A DNA stretch of 7,564 nucleotides from Leptofilum sp050292445 (GTDB lineage Bacteria; Chloroflexota; Anaerolineae; Promineifilales; Promineifilaceae): positions 1 to 7,564 of the forward strand of contig JBNKLQ010000287.1 of the NCBI GenBank assembly GCA_050292445.1. Reading direction: 5' to 3'. A program made the position numbers and the translations under genes. Positions 4,834 through 7,564 of the stretch are shown here, in pieces. How positions within the stretch are numbered: the stretch's first letter is position 1; the number at the start of each line of letters is the position of its first letter. Below the pieces are notes generated by a model that had not been told where the DNA came from, searched no databases, and saw nothing but the letters and a program-made list of their open reading frames with translations.

Positions 4834-6564
4834 ATGCGTTTATCACAATCATTTGGCAAAACATTACGAGAAGCCCCGGCCGACGCCGAGATGATCAGCC
4901 ACCAATTGCTGATCCGGGCCAATTTTGTACGGCCGTTAGGCGCCGGAATCTACACCTACATGCCCTTTGGCTATCGCGTACTGCGCAAAATCTGGGATAT
5001 TTTGGCTCAGGAGATGGACGCCATCGGCGGGCAAGAAATGTGGATGCCCAACATTCACCCCGCCGCCACCTGGCAAGCCACCGGCCGCTGGGACACGATG
5101 GACGTGCTCATGAAGGTGAAGGCGGGCGGCGGGCGCGAATACGCCCTTTCGGCCACCCATGAAGAAGTGGTCGTCGATCTGGCGCTGCGCGAGATTGAAA
5201 GCTATCGCGACCTGCCTAAGCTGGTATACCACATCAGCAAGAAGTTCCGCGATGAACCCCGTGCTCGCGGTGGCCTGATGCGCCTGCGCGAATTCATCAT
5301 GAAGGATGCCTACAGCCTGGACACCAGCGAAGAAGCGCTGGATGAGTTCTACCCCAAGATGCTCCAGGCGTACTACAACGTTTTTGAGCGGGCCGGGACG
5401 CCCGCCGTAGCCATCAACGCCGATGTGGGTGCAATGGGTGGCAAGACTTCCCACGAATTTGTGGTCCCTCACGAAGGCGGTGAAGACACTTACATCACCT
5501 CAGAAGATGGCAGTTACTCGGCCAATGTGGAAGCAGCCGAATTCATCCGCGAAGGGGAAAAGCCTGCTGAATTGGAACCACTGACCAAAGTAGAAACGCC
5601 CAACTGCAAAACCATCGCGCAGGTGGCGGACTTTATCGGCGTGCCTACCAGCCAGACGCTGAAAGCGGTTTTTTACTGGTGGTCGCCTGCTGTGGGACGT
5701 GAGGATGACGGCCGTTTCATTTTTGGTCTGGTGCGCGGCGATCTGGATGTTAACGAAGTCAAAATGATCAACGCTTTGGGTGGCGGCGTGTTGCGTCCCG
5801 CCACCGATGAAGAAATCGTGGCTGCCGGGGCTACGCCTGGCTACGCCTCCCCCATTGGCCTGAAAATTGCCCCCGATTTGCAGTCGTCTGGCGTCTACGT
5901 CCTGGCCGATTTGTCCATCGAAGCGGGCGGCAACTTTGTGGTGGGGGCCAACGACGACGGCTACCACTACACCGGAGCCAACTACCCCCGCGACCACGCC
6001 ATCAGCCAGATGGCCGACATTGCCCAGGCAGACACGGGTCACAAAGCGCCCAACGGCAGCCGCTTAGAGGCGCGCCGCTGCATCGAGGCAGGACACTGCT
6101 TCAAGCTGGGCACGCGCTACAGCGCCGCCACCAACGCCACCTACCTGGACGAAAATGGCAAACCGCAGTTCATCTTTATGGGTTCCTACGGCATTGGCCT
6201 GGATCGGCTGATGGCCACCATCGTGGAACTGCACCACGACGACTACGGCATCATCTGGCCGGAAAGCGTGGCCCCGTACCAAATCCATTTGATGTACTTG
6301 GGTAAGGGCGACAATGTACGCGAAGCAGCCGACCAGCTTTACGCAGATCTCACCAGCGCGGGCTACGAAGTGCTCTACGATGACCGAGAGGGAAGCGCCG
6401 GCGTCAAGTTCAACGACGCCGATTTAATTGGCATTCCCTGGCGCATCGCCATTGGCAACCGTGGCCTCAAGGAAGGCAAGGTAGAAGTGAAGCGCCGCAG
6501 CGAAAAAGACCGGATGGACGTGCCGCTGGATGAGCTGATGGCGTTTTTGGAAGAGAAGATTTAG
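4834..6564 (+). CDS. proS: Prolyl-tRNA synthetase, bacterial type with editing domain
   Basis: ProRS charges tRNA-Pro with proline in the cytoplasm. The 576-residue length fits the bacterial type (E. coli about 572). Domains in order: class II catalytic core with motif 1 around RPLGAGIYTYMPFGYRVL (33-50), the ATHEE loop (107-111) and motif 2 FRDEPRARGGLMRLREF (138-154); the inserted YbaK-like editing domain at about 225-405, with a candidate key lysine Lys277 in TLKAVF and a GYASP loop (336-340); return to the core with motif 3 GSYGIGLDRL (450-459); and the anticodon-binding domain from about 482 to the end, including DDREGSAGVKFNDADLIGIP (516-535). The ATG at 4834 is chosen because AGGA lies 6 bases upstream and MRLSQSFGKTLREAPADAE is the normal start; an in-frame TTG at 4729 would translate the leader hairpin. 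Two ACGGCCGT copies lie inside, read as V-R-P (4929) and D-G-R (5708). It is transcribed alone, from its own promoter to a terminator at 6594-6628. Confidence 0.98.
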   Translation: MRLSQSFGKTLREAPADAEMISHQLLIRANFVRPLGAGIYTYMPFGYRVLRKIWDILAQEMDAIGGQEMWMPNIHPAATWQATGRWDTMDVLMKVKAGGGREYALSATHEEVVVDLALREIESYRDLPKLVYHISKKFRDEPRARGGLMRLREFIMKDAYSLDTSEEALDEFYPKMLQAYYNVFERAGTPAVAINADVGAMGGKTSHEFVVPHEGGEDTYITSEDGSYSANVEAAEFIREGEKPAELEPLTKVETPNCKTIAQVADFIGVPTSQTLKAVFYWWSPAVGREDDGRFIFGLVRGDLDVNEVKMINALGGGVLRPATDEEIVAAGATPGYASPIGLKIAPDLQSSGVYVLADLSIEAGGNFVVGANDDGYHYTGANYPRDHAISQMADIAQADTGHKAPNGSRLEARRCIEAGHCFKLGTRYSAATNATYLDENGKPQFIFMGSYGIGLDRLMATIVELHHDDYGIIWPESVAPYQIHLMYLGKGDNVREAADQLYADLTSAGYEVLYDDREGSAGVKFNDADLIGIPWRIAIGNRGLKEGKVEVKRRSEKDRMDVPLDELMAFLEEKI

Positions 6565-6565
6565 G

Positions 6566-6593
6566 GATTGGGAAGTGGAGATTAGAGATTGGG
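6566..6593. repeat. Four-unit heptanucleotide direct repeat after proS
   Basis: Two bases after the proS stop codon, four 7-base units follow without gap: GATTGGG, AAGTGGA, GATTAGA, GATTGGG (6566-6593). The first and last are identical. The run ends exactly where the terminator palindrome ACGGCCGT begins (6594). It differs in sequence from the CGGTAAT heptads near murI but shares the 7-base period and the position at a gene end. Confidence 0.65.
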
Positions 6594-6628
6594 ACGGCCG
6601 TTTTCTGTGGGGAAACGGTCGTTTTTTT
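6594..6628 (+). terminator. proS: proS intrinsic terminator built on the ACGGCCGT palindrome
   Basis: ACGGCCGTTT (6594-6603) pairs with AAACGGTCGT (6613-6622) as a 10-bp stem with one G-U wobble, around a 9-base loop. Seven T (6622-6628) follow. It lies 30 bases after the proS stop. The left arm is an exact copy of the abundant octamer and the right arm a one-base variant of it. Confidence 0.85.
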
Positions 6629-6704
6629 ATGACGAAGGAACAAAGAAACCAAGAGACAAAGGTTTTCTTTGTTCCTTCCACCCTTCGTCCCTTCGTATAA
6701 AATT
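6623..6704. repeat. 82-bp octad hairpin repeat, copy 1 (between proS and the deoxyribosyltransferase-like gene)
   Basis: This 82-bp block is 94% identical (77 of 82, no gaps) to copy 2 at 7155-7236. Its core is an inverted repeat: left arm 6634-6650, right arm 6661-6678, pairing over 17 bp with a single bulged T around a 10-base loop. The left half is made of 8-base units (GAAGGAAC, AAAGAAAC, CAAGAGAC); the right half, read in reverse complement, is again GAAGGAAC-like, ending in two CCCTTCGT units. It begins in the T-run of the proS terminator and ends in TATAAAATT, which could serve as the -10 for the next gene (-35 weak). There is no open frame or target-site duplication that I can see. 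Confidence 0.85.
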
Positions 6705-6742
6705 AACTGGCTTTAGCAAACGACTTTTTTCAGGAGCAATGC

Positions 6743-7147
6743 ATGTCCCAACAGGTACTGTCTATTTGCGGTTCGATGGACTTTATTGATGAGATGGAAG
6801 CGATTGCCACCGAGCTATCCGCTTCCGACTGGACAGTTTTCACGCCGCAACGCGCCGAGGCTGGCTTTCGCTGGGAAGATTTGAATGCAGAAGAGCGCAT
6901 TCAACGGAAGAAAACGTACATTGATACCCATCTGGACAATATTCGGCGGTCAACGGCAGTTCTCATCGCCAACTATCCCAAAAACGGCATAGACGGCTAC
7001 ATCGGGGCCAATTCGCTGATGGAAGCGGCGATAGCCTACACGCTGGGGGTTCCGGTCTATTTTTTGTTCCCCATTGGGGCGCAGGGCTGCCAGTTGGAGG
7101 CGGAAAGTATTGCGAGTGGGGTGTGGAACGGCCGTTTCCCACAATGA
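6743..7147 (+). CDS. Nucleoside 2-deoxyribosyltransferase-like protein
   Basis: The 134-residue protein resembles the nucleoside 2-deoxyribosyltransferase-like superfamily, enzymes that move or hydrolyse the deoxyribose of nucleosides and nucleotides. Evidence is the N-terminal Rossmann-like start VLSICGSMDFIDEM (5-18) with the I-C-G-S-M turn, the central helix KKTYIDTHLDNIRRSTAVLIAN (57-78), and the signature YPKNGIDGYIGANSLMEAAIAYTLGVPVYFL (78-108), in which Glu94 occupies the place of the family's catalytic or sugar-binding glutamate. Many relatives have this N-x-K-x-G-x-x-x-Y-I-G-x-N-x-x-x-E pattern but no proven reaction, so the substrate is open. ATG at 6743 has AGGAG 6-7 bases upstream. 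The last residues (NGRFPQ) come from an ACGGCCGT copy (7128-7135), just before the stop. A purine-salvage role is plausible because adenine deaminase follows 169 bases later, but the two are probably separate transcripts. Confidence 0.75.
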   Translation: MSQQVLSICGSMDFIDEMEAIATELSASDWTVFTPQRAEAGFRWEDLNAEERIQRKKTYIDTHLDNIRRSTAVLIANYPKNGIDGYIGANSLMEAAIAYTLGVPVYFLFPIGAQGCQLEAESIASGVWNGRFPQ

Positions 7148-7154
7148 GTTGGTC

Positions 7155-7236
7155 TTTTTTATTACAAAGGAACGAAGAAACCAAGAGACAAAGGTTTTCT
7201 TTGTTCCTTCCATCCTTCGTGCCTTCGTATAAAATT
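7155..7236. repeat. 82-bp octad hairpin repeat, copy 2 (between the deoxyribosyltransferase-like gene and ade)
   Basis: This is the second copy of the 6623-6704 element, starting 7 bases after the upstream stop codon with TTTTTT. Five substitutions separate the copies; one, A to G at 7174, turns an A-U pair of the hairpin into a G-U wobble, so the fold is kept. It ends with the same TATAAAATT, but here a better promoter (extended -10 at 7262-7270) follows. The copies sit in the same orientation, each directly after a gene. Confidence 0.85.
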
Positions 7237-7261
7237 CGTACCAAAATCCAGTCGAATTTCC

Positions 7262-7270
7262 TGCTATAAT
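7262..7270 (+). promoter_or_regulatory. ade: Extended -10 promoter of ade
   Basis: TGCTATAAT (7262-7270) is a perfect extended -10 (TG-n-TATAAT). No good -35 is found 16-18 bases upstream, which extended -10 promoters can tolerate. A start near 7277 would leave a leader of about 40 bases ending in a strong GGAGGG ribosome-binding site. Confidence 0.6.
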
Positions 7271-7316
7271 ACCCTCCAATTCTCACTAAAAAATGAACCA
7301 AACCGTGGAGGGAGAG

Positions 7317-7564
7317 ATGACAAATAGACAACCATGGCACGCAGTAGCAACCAACCTGGTCGATGTGGCGATGGGCCGCCAACATGCCGATCTCGTCATC
7401 CAAAACGGCCGTTGGGTCAACGTCCACAGCGGCGAAATCATCCCTAACACAGATGTGGCCGTGAAAGACGGCCGTATCGCTTACGTCGGCCCGGATGCCA
7501 GCCACACCATCGGGGAGAACACGAAGATTATTGCAGGGAACGGCCGTTACCTCATCCCCGGCCT
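7317..7564 (+). CDS. ade: Adenine deaminase, N-terminal 82 residues, cut by the right edge
   Basis: Adenine deaminase converts adenine to hypoxanthine and ammonia in purine salvage and belongs to the amidohydrolase superfamily. Only the N-terminal composite beta-sandwich part is present: the family's opening NLVDVAMGRQHADLVIQNGR (13-32), then WVNVHSGEI (33-41), TDVAVKDGRIAYVG (45-58) and KIIAGNGRYLIPG (70-82), which leads into the metal-binding H-x-H motif expected just beyond the edge. The VAMGRQ-ADLVI-NGR pattern separates it from related dihydroorotases and imidazolonepropionases. ATG at 7317 has GGAGGG about 6 bases upstream. Three ACGGCCGT copies in 143 bases each encode (N/D)-G-R. The catalytic residues cannot be checked here. 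Confidence 0.88.
   Translation, partial: MTNRQPWHAVATNLVDVAMGRQHADLVIQNGRWVNVHSGEIIPNTDVAVKDGRIAYVGPDASHTIGENTKIIAGNGRYLIPG

Larger units (their letters stand above)
1637..7547. repeat. Dispersed palindromic octamer ACGGCCGT, 15 copies
   Basis: Exact copies begin at 1637, 1834, 2020, 2853, 2913, 3129, 3604, 4380, 4929, 5708, 6594, 7128, 7405, 7468 and 7540. Thirteen are inside genes: T-A-V in MurI (two) and the PuuD-like protein (three); (N/D)-G-R in the oxidase-fold protein, small conserved protein, ProRS, deoxyribosyltransferase-like protein and Ade (three); V-R-P once in ProRS. Two are intergenic (rplS 3' UTR and proS terminator). Two copies extend to longer perfect palindromes: 16 bp at 2016-2031 and 18 bp at 2848-2865. 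None occurs in the clp fragment or rplS. It resembles the cyanobacterial HIP1 octamer in behaviour, not in sequence. Confidence 0.9.

Noticed and set aside
4936..6042. Two long minus-strand open frames (178 and 180 residues) under proS
   Set aside because: They are antisense to the conserved ProRS catalytic and editing domains and have low-complexity Gly/Val/His-rich products typical of shadow frames in GC-rich codons.
6623..7236. Composite transposon bounded by the two 82-bp repeats
   Set aside because: The repeats are in direct orientation around a housekeeping-type gene, without a transposase or visible target duplications; a dispersed short repeat is simpler.
6963..7505. 180-residue minus-strand open frame
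   Set aside because: It runs through a repeat element, a promoter and parts of two genes recognised on the plus strand.
1637..7547. ACGGCCGT as a restriction target of an EagI-like (CGGCCG) enzyme in this host
   Set aside because: Hosts normally avoid their own restriction sites; strong enrichment argues against it, and no restriction gene is in the window. Methylation without restriction remains possible.

Overview
The window reads as ordinary chromosomal DNA of a bacterium. It holds eight complete or partial housekeeping-type genes plus one small conserved protein, with no phage, transposase, CRISPR or RNA gene that I can see. My guess at the lineage is a Chloroflexota-like bacterium of the Anaerolineae type. 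This rests on the mixed ClpB/ClpC character of the Clp ATPase, the solitary rplS, the small conserved protein and the repeat-rich intergenic style. It is an inference; no marker here is decisive.

Layout. Positions 1-4457 are read on the minus strand: a small conserved protein (4260-4457), rplS for ribosomal protein bL19 (3632-3985), a PuuD-like class I glutamine amidotransferase (2690-3448), murI glutamate racemase (1794-2624), an FMN-type pyridoxamine-phosphate-oxidase-fold protein (1307-1732), and the N-terminal 389 residues of a Clp/Hsp100 ATPase that runs off the left edge (1-1168). From a divergent 376-base spacer, the plus strand carries proS (4834-6564), a nucleoside 2-deoxyribosyltransferase-like protein (6743-7147) and the first 82 residues of an adenine deaminase (7317-7564, cut by the right edge). 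Most genes appear to be separate transcription units: intrinsic terminators lie after the small protein, rplS, murI, the oxidase-fold gene and proS. Promoter-like sequences precede rplS, the oxidase-fold gene, proS and ade. Functional themes are cell-wall D-glutamate and gamma-glutamyl metabolism (murI, puuD-like), translation (rplS, proS), protein quality control (Clp) and nucleobase salvage (the deoxyribosyltransferase-like gene and ade).

The unusual content is in the repeats. (1) The octamer palindrome ACGGCCGT occurs 15 times in 7.5 kb, against roughly 0.1 expected by chance. Thirteen copies are inside genes, where they mostly encode T-A-V or (N/D)-G-R. One builds half of the proS terminator. 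(2) Several spacers contain hairpins whose arms are themselves short-period tandem repeats: heptads of the CGGTAAT type on both sides of murI, octads of the CGCAAAG type in the proS leader, and octads of the GAAGGAAC type in an 82-bp element present in two copies (94% identical) after proS and after the next gene. (3) The stop codons of both murI and puuD lie inside the heptad repeats, so the repeats have written the C-terminal tails of these proteins. I found no convincing new enzymatic or defence system; the repeat families are what deserves a second look.
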